From contig CAZUGT010000165.1 of the NCBI GenBank assembly GCA_964620095.1, forward strand, positions 1 through 12,276: 12,276 nt of DNA, read 5' to 3'. Source of the DNA: JAJDXO01 sp964620095. Lineage in GTDB: Bacteria > Pseudomonadota > Alphaproteobacteria > Rhodospirillales > UBA2165. Position 1 is the first letter of the stretch. The number at the start of each line of letters is the position of its first letter. Under the pieces are notes generated by a model that ran no database searches, was not told the origin of the DNA, and saw only the letters and a list, made by a program, of their open reading frames with translations. Made by a program: the position numbers and the translations under genes. Below, one piece after another: positions 1-7,875 of the stretch.

Positions 1-4
1 CCGT

Positions 5-172
5 CTATTTGATTTTGGTTTCCTTGAACAGCACGTGTTTCCGCGCGACGGGGTCGTACTTGCGGAATTCAAGCTTCTCGGTCTGGGTCTTCGGGTTCTT
101 CTTGGCGACGTAATAAAACCCGGTATCGGCCGTGCTTTCGAGCTTGATCAAGATTGTGTTGGGCTTTGCCAT
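5..172 (-). CDS. rpmG: 50S ribosomal protein L33
   Basis: This is a small basic protein of the large ribosomal subunit, located near the tRNA exit region. The product is 55 residues, the usual size for bacterial L33. It shows the family pattern: an N-terminal MAKPNTILIKLEST, then TGFYYVAKKNPKT, then KLEFRKYDPVARKHVLFKETKIK at the C-terminus. There are no cysteines, so it is the zinc-independent (C-minus) form rather than the CxxC form. An in-frame ATG nine codons further upstream (199) exists, but the start at 172 gives the standard MAKP N-terminus. The Shine-Dalgarno match is weak. A good sigma70-like promoter lies just upstream (212-239), so the gene is probably transcribed on its own. The stop is TAG at 5-7. 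Identification is near certain. Confidence 0.96.
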   Translation of the reverse strand: MAKPNTILIKLESTADTGFYYVAKKNPKTQTEKLEFRKYDPVARKHVLFKETKIK

Positions 173-211
173 TTCACGAATATCCAGCCAATTTCTCAAT
201 TCGAGGGCCGC

Positions 212-239
212 AACATAACGGTTGACGGCAACCTGTCAA
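212..239 (-). promoter_or_regulatory. Predicted sigma70-type promoter for rpmG
   Basis: Read on the minus strand, a perfect -35 hexamer TTGACA (239-234) is followed by a 16-base spacer and TATGTT (217-212, four of six matches to TATAAT). Transcription would begin near 205, about 33 bases before the rpmG start at 172. The -35 box overlaps one arm of an inverted repeat, GTTGAC (240-235 on the minus strand) and GTCAAC (226-221), separated by eight bases. A second small palindrome, GGTTG/CAACC, spans 220-233. The palindromes could be an operator or merely a weak hairpin behind the upstream S41 gene; no T-tract follows, so a terminator is unlikely. Confidence 0.5.
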
Positions 240-265
240 CGCCAACCCTGTCCGGAGGGGAGTCG

Positions 266-1813
266 TTACTTGCCGCGGCTGGCCGCGATCGCCGGCGCGA
301 CGGCAAGCAACCGCCGGTACTGGTCCGGATGGTCCAACAGATATTCGCCGAGCCGGATCTCGATATCACGCCGTTCGCGTGCCGCCGGGCATACCCGGCG
401 CAAGGCTTCCCGCTTCGACGCGTCCGCCACGGGGACCGACCGCCACCGCGCCATGTGCTCATGGGTCCCGGCCATATGGCGCAGCGCGGAACCGACAAGC
501 CCGCTGACGCCGCTGTCCGGTCCCGACGTGCAAACCGACGGCGAGACCCCGAGATCATGCAGCGAGTAGCCCGAGGGCGCGACGAACCGCGACCAGGTCA
601 GCGTAATTTCGCCGTCGTTGGGCAGCCGGGTGATCGTTTGAACCGTGCCCTTGCCGAAAGAACCGGTGCCGATGACGACCGCCCGCTCGTGATCCTGGAG
701 AGCCGCCGCCACGATCTCGGACGCGGAGGCGGACCGGCCGTTGACCAGAACCACCATGGGCAACCCGTTGGTGATGTCCGTGCCGTGGGCGTCGTAGTCC
801 CGGACACTGTTGGGATGCCGTCCCCGGGTCGAAACGATTCGACCGCTCTTCAGAAACAGATCCGCCACCTTTACCGCCTGCATGAGAAGTCCGCCGGGGT
901 TGTCGCGGAGATCCAGCAAAATCCCGTGCAATTGCGCATCCCGGCGAGCCATGACTTCCTTCACGGCGCGAACCAGGTGTTCCGATGTGCGGTTGTTGAA
1001 CCCGGAGATGGTGATGTGCAAGACATTATGGTGAACCTTGGTCCGAACGGTCGGCAGGATGACGCGCGCGCGCTCGAGCGACCGGAAATCCGGACGGTTG
1101 GTCCGGGAAGCCACGTATTTCAGCACCACGGTCGTACCGGCATCGCCCCGGAGCATGTTTCGGATTTCCTTCCGGCTGCGTCCGGCCAGCGGCTGCCGGT
1201 CCACGTGGGTGATCAAGTCGCCGATCCTTAGTCCGGCCCGGGCGGCAGGGGTATCGGTAAAGACCTCGGTTATCCTCGGTCCGTCGGACCCGGCCCGAAA
1301 CCGTATACCGATCCCGCCGAATCCCGACCGCTTGGCGCGATTGTCCAGGGCCTCGGAGGCGCTGGCATAGCGGGAAAAAGAATCGAGTTTGGACAGCATG
1401 CCGTCGAAAACCGCCTCATAGAGGCGCTCCGCGGGCATTCGGCGGATGGTCTCGGAAGCGTTTCGCGCTTCGGTCAGCGCGTCGAAGGTCAGCGTCGCCC
1501 ACCCGTCGGCATCGTCGGGCGCCGCCGCATGGGCCACGCGCAGGACCGCGCCGTCATACAACAGGCGAACCCGCCGGCCGGACCGCTTGAAATCTATCTT
1601 GGGGTCGATGGCATCGAGGCCGTTCAACCCCTCGACCGCAAGCGCATCGATGGCAACCGGTTCGATATAGCGGCTGGCGATCTGGCGGTATCCGGCGGCG
1701 AAGGTGGATTCGGCGCGCTGGGCATCCGGGAGCACGGTTGTATCCACATGGGGATTGGATGCCGCGCAGGCGCCAAGAAACGCGGCCGCAAGGACCGCCG
1801 ACGCAACTCGCAT
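266..1813 (-). CDS. S41-family C-terminal processing protease, predicted lipoprotein with PDZ domain
   Basis: This is a predicted periplasmic serine protease of the CtpA/Tsp family, 515 residues from the chosen ATG at 1813. That start places a lipoprotein signal at the very N-terminus: MRVASAVLAAAFLGAC, with lipobox LGAC and lipidated Cys16. The next residue is Ala, which by the E. coli Lol rule favours the outer membrane. A PDZ domain covers about residues 163-235 (GFGGIGIRF...). The S41 core follows, with LDLRDNPGGLL (about 300-310) and GRSASASEIVAAALQDHERA. By alignment with E. coli Tsp the catalytic pair is Ser363 and Lys388 (SFGKG). About 85 residues follow the core as an unrecognised, probably helical tail. 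A GTG start at 1870 would put 19 residues before the signal, so I rejected it. The stop is TAA. The gene sits 131 bases downstream of rnr. The substrate is unknown. The family call is firm. Confidence 0.92.
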   Translation of the reverse strand: MRVASAVLAAAFLGACAASNPHVDTTVLPDAQRAESTFAAGYRQIASRYIEPVAIDALAVEGLNGLDAIDPKIDFKRSGRRVRLLYDGAVLRVAHAAAPDDADGWATLTFDALTEARNASETIRRMPAERLYEAVFDGMLSKLDSFSRYASASEALDNRAKRSGFGGIGIRFRAGSDGPRITEVFTDTPAARAGLRIGDLITHVDRQPLAGRSRKEIRNMLRGDAGTTVVLKYVASRTNRPDFRSLERARVILPTVRTKVHHNVLHITISGFNNRTSEHLVRAVKEVMARRDAQLHGILLDLRDNPGGLLMQAVKVADLFLKSGRIVSTRGRHPNSVRDYDAHGTDITNGLPMVVLVNGRSASASEIVAAALQDHERAVVIGTGSFGKGTVQTITRLPNDGEITLTWSRFVAPSGYSLHDLGVSPSVCTSGPDSGVSGLVGSALRHMAGTHEHMARWRSVPVADASKREALRRVCPAARERRDIEIRLGEYLLDHPDQYRRLLAVAPAIAASRGK

Positions 1814-1903
1814 GGGGCGGAATACCAGCCTCCGGCTTCCACCCTCCCAGGTGAAACAAGCGTTTCTCACTCTTTTTCAGCCCGATTCCGGACAATTGCC
1901 TGT

Positions 1904-1933
1904 ATTCTCGCAGGCGGGGAATCTTGCCGTCAA
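1904..1933 (-). promoter_or_regulatory. Possible promoter for the S41 protease gene
   Basis: On the minus strand, TTGACG (1933-1928, five of six matches) is followed by an 18-base spacer and GAGAAT (1909-1904, four of six). It lies in the rnr-S41 gap and would give a leader of about 85 bases before the ATG at 1813. The gap is 131 bases, whereas the genes upstream are separated by 20 bases or fewer, which supports a separate transcription start. The match is modest and could be chance. Confidence 0.3.
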
Positions 1934-1944
1934 ACGTTAATTGT

Positions 1945-4101
1945 TCACTGCGAATCAATGGGTTGCAGGATCAGCCGGCCCTTGAGCGGGTCGGCTTCCC
2001 TGATGGTGACAGCCAGGGTTTGGCCAAGCGAATAGCGCAATCCGCCCCGCTGTGCCCCCAGGGATTGGCTCTTTTCGTCGAAGCTGAACCGGCCGGCGCC
2101 GAGGAGGCGTTTGGGAATAAAACCCTCGGCGCCGCAGTCCTCCAGCTCCACATGGAGGCCGAAGCGGGTGATTCCGGTGACCCGGCCGGCGAGCCGGTCC
2201 GAGGCGGCATCGAGCGCCGCGGCGACGGCGAACCGGTCCATGGCTTCACGCTCGGCTGAAACCGCGCGGCGCTCGGTCATCGACACGTGCGCCGCCAAAT
2301 CGCCGAGCCGGTCCGGCGGCGGAAACTCTCCGCCGTCGCCAAGTTTCAGCGCCTTGATCAGCGCCCGGTGCACCACAAGGTCGGAATACCGCCGGATGGG
2401 CGACGTAAAATGGGTGTAGTTCCGGAGGTGCAGGCCGAAATGACCGTCGTCGGAGGTGCTATAGACGGCCTGCGCCTGGCTTCGGAGAACCAGATCGGCC
2501 AGCAGATCGGCCTCTTCCTTGTCCGAGGCGTTGGCCAATATCCGGTTGAAGTGATGGGGCAGCAGGACCCGGCCCTTCGGCGTCGGGTGGCCCATGGCGC
2601 GCAAGGTCTCGGTCAGGGCGGCGAGCTTGTCGGCGGGCGGCTCTTCGTGGATGCGAAACAGCGCCCGAGCCCGTTCGGCGGCCAGGGTGCGCGCCGCCGC
2701 CACGTTGGCGGTGATCATGAACGCTTCGATCAAACGGTGGGAAACGTACCTTGGCCGCTCCTCGACGCGCCACGACTCCGCGCCCTCGAACACCACCCGG
2801 CGCTCGGGCAGGTCGAGGTCCAGCGGCTCCCGGCGATTTCTCTCTTCTTCGAGCGCGGCGAAGGCGCCCCGCAACGGCTCCAGGACCGGGCCCTTCAGTT
2901 CCGTGCATTCCTCGTCGGGATTTCCGTTCCAGGCGTCGTGGACCCGGCGATAGGTCAATCGGGCCGCCGAGCGCATCAGCGCCCGTTCGAACCGGTGATC
3001 CAGTATCCGGCCGTCGGCGCCGATCCGGATGTGCGCCGCGAGGCAGGGCCGGTCTTCCCCCGGCCGGAGGGAGCACCAGCCGTTCGACAGGGCCTCCGGC
3101 AGCATCGGCACGACCTGATCCGGCAGATAGACCGAATTGCCCCGCTCTCTTGCCGCCCGGTCCAATGCGTCGTCCGGGCGCACATACCAGGCGACGTCGG
3201 CGATCGCGACGATCAGTTTCCAGCCGCCGGGATTTTCCGGACCGGCATCCGGCTCGGCGAACACCGCATCGTCGAAATCCCGGGCGTCCTCGTCGTCGAT
3301 GGTCACCAGGGGGACACCACGGAGATCGGCGCGTCCGTCCAGGGGGGCCGCGATCGCCGCTTCGGCCAGAGCAAGCGCTTCCGGGGCGAATTCAACCGGT
3401 ATGCCGTTGGCGCCGAGGGCGGCGCGGCTGAAGGTCTCGGCGGCTCCGAACCTGCCGATGCGCCGGACGATCCGGGCCTGGCGCAGGCCATAGCGGCTTC
3501 CGTGCCGCACCAGTTCGGCGACCACCAGCTCGCCCGCCTCCGCGTCCATGCTGTCGCCGGGTCCGATCTCGAGATCCGATCTGGCCTTGCGGTCGGTCGG
3601 CTTCACCCGCGCGTCGCCGTCGTAGACGCCGATCACCGAGGGGCTGCCTCCGGGCAGCGCGCGGATCAGTCTGGCCTGATAGTCGCCGTCATCCTGCCGC
3701 CGCAGGCGCACCAGCAGCCGGTCGCCAAGGCCCGGCGCCGGCCCGGGGCGGCGGTCCGCCTTCAGGTAAATGAGAGGCGCCGGCCGGTCCCCGGGCTGGT
3801 CGTTCGGCCAGTTGTCGGGCGTTACCAGGACCTCGCCGTCGCTGTCGGTTCCCGAGACCCGAACCACGGTCACCGGCGGCAGCGCGCCGGTTCGGGACAG
3901 CGAGCGGTCCCCGCCGCCTTCGATCAGTCCCATATCCTCGAGGTGCCGGATTTCGCTCCGCAGGCGCGCGCGGTATTTCTTGGCGACGTTGAACGCCGAG
4001 GTTATATCCCGGACGGTCGCGTGATCGGGATTTTCCGAGATGTAGTCGAGGATGTCCTGCCGGCTCGGCAGGCCCGCTTTCGGTTTTTTGCGTTCCGCCA
4101 A
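1945..4101 (-). CDS. rnr: Ribonuclease R (RNase II/RNB family 3'-5' exoribonuclease)
   Basis: This processive, hydrolytic 3'-to-5' exoribonuclease degrades structured RNA in the cytoplasm, including mRNA decay and rRNA quality control. The product is 718 residues with an N-terminal winged helix (about 10-65, LPSRQDILDYI...), cold-shock domains (about 70-215), the RNB catalytic domain (about 245-575) and a C-terminal S1 domain (about 636-715). The catalytic motif TIDDEDARDFDDAV gives metal ligands Asp269, Asp275, Asp277 and Asp278. The RNB signature NYTHFTSPIRRYSDL is at 561-575. It lacks the long Lys-rich tail of the E. coli enzyme. No ATG or GTG lies near the N-terminus. I chose TTG at 4101 because it gives MAERKKPKAGLPSRQDIL, matching alphaproteobacterial homologues as I recall them. 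It sits 20 bases after the topA stop with no clear Shine-Dalgarno, suggesting translation coupled to topA. The reading frame stays open upstream into topA, but that part is antisense-like shadow. Confidence 0.95.
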   Translation of the reverse strand: MAERKKPKAGLPSRQDILDYISENPDHATVRDITSAFNVAKKYRARLRSEIRHLEDMGLIEGGGDRSLSRTGALPPVTVVRVSGTDSDGEVLVTPDNWPNDQPGDRPAPLIYLKADRRPGPAPGLGDRLLVRLRRQDDGDYQARLIRALPGGSPSVIGVYDGDARVKPTDRKARSDLEIGPGDSMDAEAGELVVAELVRHGSRYGLRQARIVRRIGRFGAAETFSRAALGANGIPVEFAPEALALAEAAIAAPLDGRADLRGVPLVTIDDEDARDFDDAVFAEPDAGPENPGGWKLIVAIADVAWYVRPDDALDRAARERGNSVYLPDQVVPMLPEALSNGWCSLRPGEDRPCLAAHIRIGADGRILDHRFERALMRSAARLTYRRVHDAWNGNPDEECTELKGPVLEPLRGAFAALEEERNRREPLDLDLPERRVVFEGAESWRVEERPRYVSHRLIEAFMITANVAAARTLAAERARALFRIHEEPPADKLAALTETLRAMGHPTPKGRVLLPHHFNRILANASDKEEADLLADLVLRSQAQAVYSTSDDGHFGLHLRNYTHFTSPIRRYSDLVVHRALIKALKLGDGGEFPPPDRLGDLAAHVSMTERRAVSAEREAMDRFAVAAALDAASDRLAGRVTGITRFGLHVELEDCGAEGFIPKRLLGAGRFSFDEKSQSLGAQRGGLRYSLGQTLAVTIREADPLKGRLILQPIDSQ

Positions 4102-4121
4102 GCTGACGCGGCCGGCGCCGT

Positions 4122-6740
4122 TTAGCCGGCGTCGGCCGGCGCCGGGTCCTTGGGCGCCTTCTTGGCGCCGGATTTCTTGGCGCCGGTTTTTTGGGCGCCG
4201 GTTTTTTGGGCCGCCTTCCTGGTTTTCTTCTTCCGCGCCCCGCCCTTCGCCGCGATCAGGGCGACGGCTTCTTCGAGGGTGGGCGTCTCTTCCTTTTTGT
4301 CCTTGGGCAGCGTCGCGCGGGTCTTGCCGTGCTGTACATAGGGGCCCCAGCGGCCTGTTTTCAGGATAACGGGTTTCCCGTCGTCCGGGTGATCGCCGAT
4401 GGTGACCGGCGCGGGCTTGCGGGGCGCATTGGCGAGAAGCTCCACCGCCCGGTTGTGGCCGATGGTGAGAACATCGTCCTCCTTGAGGGACACGTAGGTG
4501 CCCTCGTGCTTGATATAGGGTCCGAAGCGGCCGATGCCGGCCTGGATCATTTCGCCGGTTTCCGGGTGGGGGCCGATATCCCGCGGCAAGGCCAGCAGGC
4601 CGAGCGCGATGTCCAGGTCGACCGCCGCCGGATCCATATCCCTGGCGAGCGACGCCCGTTTCGGCTTTTGCTTGCCCTCGGGTTCGCCCAGCTGGACATA
4701 TATGCCGTGAGGCCCGCGCCGCATGGTGACGGCAAGGCCGGTGCCCGGATCGGTGCCCAGTTCCTTGGGTCCGGCATCGAGCGCGGCGGCGCCGTCGCCG
4801 CCGTTGTCGACCACAAGGGGCCGCGTATTTTTGCAATCGGGGTAGTTGGAGCAGCCGATGAAGGCGCCGTAGCGCCCCACCTTCAGGCTCAGTCGGCCTT
4901 CCTCGCAGGCCGGGCATGTCCGGGGGTCCCGTCCCGAGCCGTTGTCGCGGAAGAAATGGGGCCCGAGAAGCTCGTTGAGGGCATCCAGCACCTCGCGAAC
5001 CCGCAATTGGGTGGTGGCGCCCACGGAGTCCGAGAACTTGGCCCAGAAGTCCCGGAGGACCGCCTTCCAGTCGATTCGCCCGTCCGAAATATCGTCCAGC
5101 TGGTTCTCCAGGTCGGCGGTAAAGTCGTATTCCACGTAGCGGGTGAAGAAGCTCTCGAGGAACGCCGTGACGAGCCGGCCCCTGTCCTCGGGGAAGAACC
5201 GCCGGCCCTCGAGCCGCACGTAGTCCCGGTCCTGGAGGACCGAGATGATCGATGCGTAGGTCGACGGGCGGCCGATACCGAGCTCCTCGAGGCGCTTTAC
5301 CAGGCTCGCCTCGGAAAAGCGGGGCGGCGGCTGCGTAAAATGCTGCTCCGGCAGGATGCCGGTCCGATCCAGCGCCTGGCCTTCCCTGACGTCCGGCAGC
5401 CGCGCTTCCTTTTCCTCTTCGGTATCGCCGTCATCGCGGCCTTCTTCGTAAAGTCTGAAAAAGCCGTCGAACGTAACGATCGAGCCGCGCGCCCGAAGCG
5501 TCAGCCGGTCGTCGTCCCGGGGCGCGCCCGTCGGCCTGAGGTCGACGGCAACCTGGTCGAGCACGGCGGAGGCCATTTGGCTCGCCACGGTCCGTTTCCA
5601 GATCAGGTCGTAGAGTTTGAACTGGTCCGGATCCAAACCGGAGAGTTCCTTGGGCAGCCGGCCGATATTGGTCGGGCGGATCGCCTCGTGGGCTTCCTGG
5701 GCGTTCTTCGCCTTGCTCGAATACGCCCGTGGGCGTTCGGGCACGTAATTGGATCCATAGGCCGACCCGATATGGCGGCGGGCCTCGTCGATGGCCTCCC
5801 TGGCCATCTGGACGCCGTCGGTCCGCATATAGGTGATCAGGCCGACGGTCTCGCCGCCGACGTTGACGCCTTCATAGAGGCGCTGGGCGACCTGCATGGT
5901 CTTGCGGGCGGAGAAATGCAGTTTGCGGGCCGCTTCCTGCTGAAGCGTCGAGGTGGTGAACGGCGGCGCCGGATTTCGGCGGGACTGCTTGCGCTCGACC
6001 CGGGAGACGGAGAAATTCGCGGCCTCGATGGCGGCCACCGCCCGGTTTGCCGCGGCTTCGTCGCCCAGCGCCAGCCTGTCCAGCTTCTCGCCGTCGAGAT
6101 GGGTCAGCTGCGCGGTGACCGGTTTGCCGTTTTGATCGGCGAATACCGCGTGGACGGACCAATATTCCCGGGGCTCGAAGTTCTCGATTCCGGTTTCGCG
6201 CTCGCAAATCAGCCGCAGCGCAACCGATTGGACACGGCCCGCGGACCGGCTGCCCGGCAGCTTGCGCCAGAGAACCGGCGACAGGGTGAAGCCGACGAGG
6301 TAGTCCAGGGCGCGGCGGGCAAGGTAGGCCTCGACCAGTTCCTGGTCCACGTCCCGCGGGTGATTGAACGCATCGAGGATGGCGTTCCTGGTGATCTCGT
6401 TGAAGACCACCCGTTTGACCTCGACGCCGTCCAAGGCCTTCTTCTCGTCCAGGACTTGCTGGACGTGCCACGAGATCGCCTCGCCCTCGCGGTCGGGGTC
6501 GGTGGCCAGGTAAAGGTGATCCGCCTTCTTGACGGCCTCGGTGATTTCCCTCACCTGCTTCTGGGAGTCGGAACCGATTTCCCACTTCATCGAGAAGTCG
6601 GCATCGGGATTCACCGATCCGTCCTTGGCCGGCAGATCGCGAATATGGCCGTAGCTGGCGAGGACCGTGTAGTCGTCCCCCAGATACCGATTGATCGTCT
6701 TCGCCTTGGCGGGCGATTCGACAACGACGACGTTCGACAT
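4122..6740 (-). CDS. topA: DNA topoisomerase I (type IA)
   Basis: This enzyme relaxes negative supercoils by cutting one strand through a 5'-phosphotyrosine link. The product is 872 residues. The Toprim domain occupies about 1-125, with the catalytic acids Glu8 (VVVVESPAKAKTI) and Asp81/Asp83/Glu85 (ATDPDREGEAI). The active-site Tyr304 lies in GLITYMRTDGV. A four-cysteine zinc ribbon (Cys609, 612, 630, 636) follows the core, then alphaproteobacterial C-terminal repeats, each with a GRxGPY-type motif (GRFGPYIKHEG at 737-747, GRWGPYVQHGK at 796-806). The end is a Lys/Ala-rich tail (about 836-872) built partly from five-residue repeats, likely for nucleic-acid or RNA polymerase contact. The start is ATG at 6740, 10 bases after the dprA stop, so the two are co-transcribed. 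The stop is TAA. Confidence 0.97.
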   Translation of the reverse strand: MSNVVVVESPAKAKTINRYLGDDYTVLASYGHIRDLPAKDGSVNPDADFSMKWEIGSDSQKQVREITEAVKKADHLYLATDPDREGEAISWHVQQVLDEKKALDGVEVKRVVFNEITRNAILDAFNHPRDVDQELVEAYLARRALDYLVGFTLSPVLWRKLPGSRSAGRVQSVALRLICERETGIENFEPREYWSVHAVFADQNGKPVTAQLTHLDGEKLDRLALGDEAAANRAVAAIEAANFSVSRVERKQSRRNPAPPFTTSTLQQEAARKLHFSARKTMQVAQRLYEGVNVGGETVGLITYMRTDGVQMAREAIDEARRHIGSAYGSNYVPERPRAYSSKAKNAQEAHEAIRPTNIGRLPKELSGLDPDQFKLYDLIWKRTVASQMASAVLDQVAVDLRPTGAPRDDDRLTLRARGSIVTFDGFFRLYEEGRDDGDTEEEKEARLPDVREGQALDRTGILPEQHFTQPPPRFSEASLVKRLEELGIGRPSTYASIISVLQDRDYVRLEGRRFFPEDRGRLVTAFLESFFTRYVEYDFTADLENQLDDISDGRIDWKAVLRDFWAKFSDSVGATTQLRVREVLDALNELLGPHFFRDNGSGRDPRTCPACEEGRLSLKVGRYGAFIGCSNYPDCKNTRPLVVDNGGDGAAALDAGPKELGTDPGTGLAVTMRRGPHGIYVQLGEPEGKQKPKRASLARDMDPAAVDLDIALGLLALPRDIGPHPETGEMIQAGIGRFGPYIKHEGTYVSLKEDDVLTIGHNRAVELLANAPRKPAPVTIGDHPDDGKPVILKTGRWGPYVQHGKTRATLPKDKKEETPTLEEAVALIAAKGGARKKKTRKAAQKTGAQKTGAKKSGAKKAPKDPAPADAG
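4161..4205 (-). repeat. Three 15-base tandem repeats inside the 3' end of topA
   Basis: Three consecutive 15-base units (4161-4175, 4176-4190, 4191-4205) differ from one another by only one to three bases. On the coding strand they encode KTGAQ, KTGAK and KSGAK, residues 846-860 of topoisomerase I. A degenerate fourth unit follows toward the stop (KAPK). The near-identity at DNA level suggests recent expansion by slippage in the basic tail. Confidence 0.85.
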
Positions 6741-6750
6741 TTAGCGTCCG

Positions 6751-7875
6751 TTATATCTCGGCGAGCAGTGAAACCCGGTTGCCAGGGTGCCGCTCGATTC
6801 TTCCGGCCAACTCCAATTCCAGGAGGATGGTCGTGACCGCGGCAGGGGACATTTGGCATTGCCGAATGAGTTCGTCAACCGCAACCGGCGTTGGGCCGAG
6901 AAATTCTTTCAGGTCCCCATGGTTGAAATCCGCCGGCGTTTCGGCCGGCTCCGATGGAATTTCCGTTTCAAATTCAATGACTTGCGAGGGTTCGTCCAGC
7001 CTGGGCCGTGGCGGAGAGAAAACATCCGGCAAATTATTCGTCACGTCGGCGGCGGATTCGGTGAGGACGGCGCCGTCCCGAATCAGCAGGTTGGGTCCCT
7101 GGGCGCGGGGATCGAGCGGCGAGCCGGGCACGGCGAACACCTCGCGGCCCTGCTCCAGGGCGGTGCGCGCGGTGATCAGCGAACCCGACCGCTTCGCCGC
7201 TTCGACGACGATGACGCCCTCCGAGAGGCCCGATATCAACCGGTTTCGGCGGGGGAAATGACGGGCCTGCGGGGTAAGCCCGAGCGGCATTTCGGAGATA
7301 ACCAGACCCTCGGCGGCCAGCCGCTCGTGGAGTCGCGCGTGTTCCTTCGGGTAGATTACGTCCACGCCCCCGGCGAGGACGGCGATGGTGCCCGTACCGA
7401 TGGCCGCCTCGTGCGCGGCGCCGTCGATGCCCCGGGCCATCCCCGAGACAATGGCGAATCCCTCCTTGCCCAACTCGCCGGCGAGCTTGCCGGCCATGCG
7501 CGTTCCATTGATCGAGGCATTCCGGGTCCCCACGAGCCCAAGGCACCGCCGCGCGGCCAGGCCGGGATTCCCCCTGGCGAACAGGACCGGCGGCGCGTCC
7601 TCTATGTATTCGAGGAGAGGCGGATAGGCCTCGTCTCCGAGAAACAGCAATTGCACCTTCCGTGCCCGGGCCGCATCGATTTCGTCCTCGATTTCCGAGA
7701 CCGCCGGCAGTGACGGGGATTTGGCGCCGCCGCGGCGCGCCAGGCCGGGCAACGCCTCCAACGCCGCCGCCGCCGAACCAAAGCGTTCGACCAGCCGGCG
7801 ATGGGTGACCGGGCCCACGCGTTCGGCCCTGATCAGCCGCAGAATGTCCCGTTTCTCGTCATCCGGTAAAGACAT
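6751..7875 (-). CDS. dprA: DNA-processing protein DprA (Smf), RecA loader
   Basis: DprA binds incoming single-stranded DNA and loads RecA during natural transformation. It is also widespread in bacteria not known to be competent. The product is 374 residues. An N-terminal SAM-like helical region covers about 1-65. The extended Rossmann fold (about 75-280) carries VGTRNASINGTRMA (115-128), VSGMARGIDGAAHEAAI (143-159), GGVDVIYPKEH (169-179) and PRRNRLISGLSEGVIVVEA (208-226). A C-terminal winged-helix domain (about 318-374) is joined by an acidic, proline-rich linker. The start is ATG at 7875 with no strong Shine-Dalgarno. The gene is the first of the dprA-topA-rnr run. In many alphaproteobacteria plsY would be directly upstream; here a divergent TRAP operon intervenes, so dprA needs a promoter in the 7876-8068 gap. 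Confidence 0.96.
   Translation of the reverse strand: MSLPDDEKRDILRLIRAERVGPVTHRRLVERFGSAAAALEALPGLARRGGAKSPSLPAVSEIEDEIDAARARKVQLLFLGDEAYPPLLEYIEDAPPVLFARGNPGLAARRCLGLVGTRNASINGTRMAGKLAGELGKEGFAIVSGMARGIDGAAHEAAIGTGTIAVLAGGVDVIYPKEHARLHERLAAEGLVISEMPLGLTPQARHFPRRNRLISGLSEGVIVVEAAKRSGSLITARTALEQGREVFAVPGSPLDPRAQGPNLLIRDGAVLTESAADVTNNLPDVFSPPRPRLDEPSQVIEFETEIPSEPAETPADFNHGDLKEFLGPTPVAVDELIRQCQMSPAAVTTILLELELAGRIERHPGNRVSLLAEI

Noticed and set aside
200..265. Terminator behind the S41 gene formed by GTTGAC/GTCAAC
   Set aside because: The stem is only six pairs with an eight-base loop and no following T-run. The same bases fit a promoter for rpmG better.
4102..4917. Upstream extension of the rnr reading frame to an ATG at 4917 (a 990-residue protein)
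   Set aside because: The added ~270 residues overlap topA entirely, are Arg/Gly-rich and resemble no RNase R extension. The conserved RNase R start falls just after the topA stop.
4191..6836. An 881-codon plus-strand open frame opposite topA, and similar long frames at 35-1231, 2287-4125 and 6787-7713
   Set aside because: Each lies antisense to a firmly identified gene. Their predicted products are Arg/Gly/Ala/Pro-rich with no recognisable domain. In GC-rich genes the frame opposite the coding strand is often free of stops, so these are shadows.
6751..7875. DprA as evidence of a defence or competence island
   Set aside because: DprA is a widespread housekeeping-linked gene in this topA neighbourhood. 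No other competence or defence genes are present.
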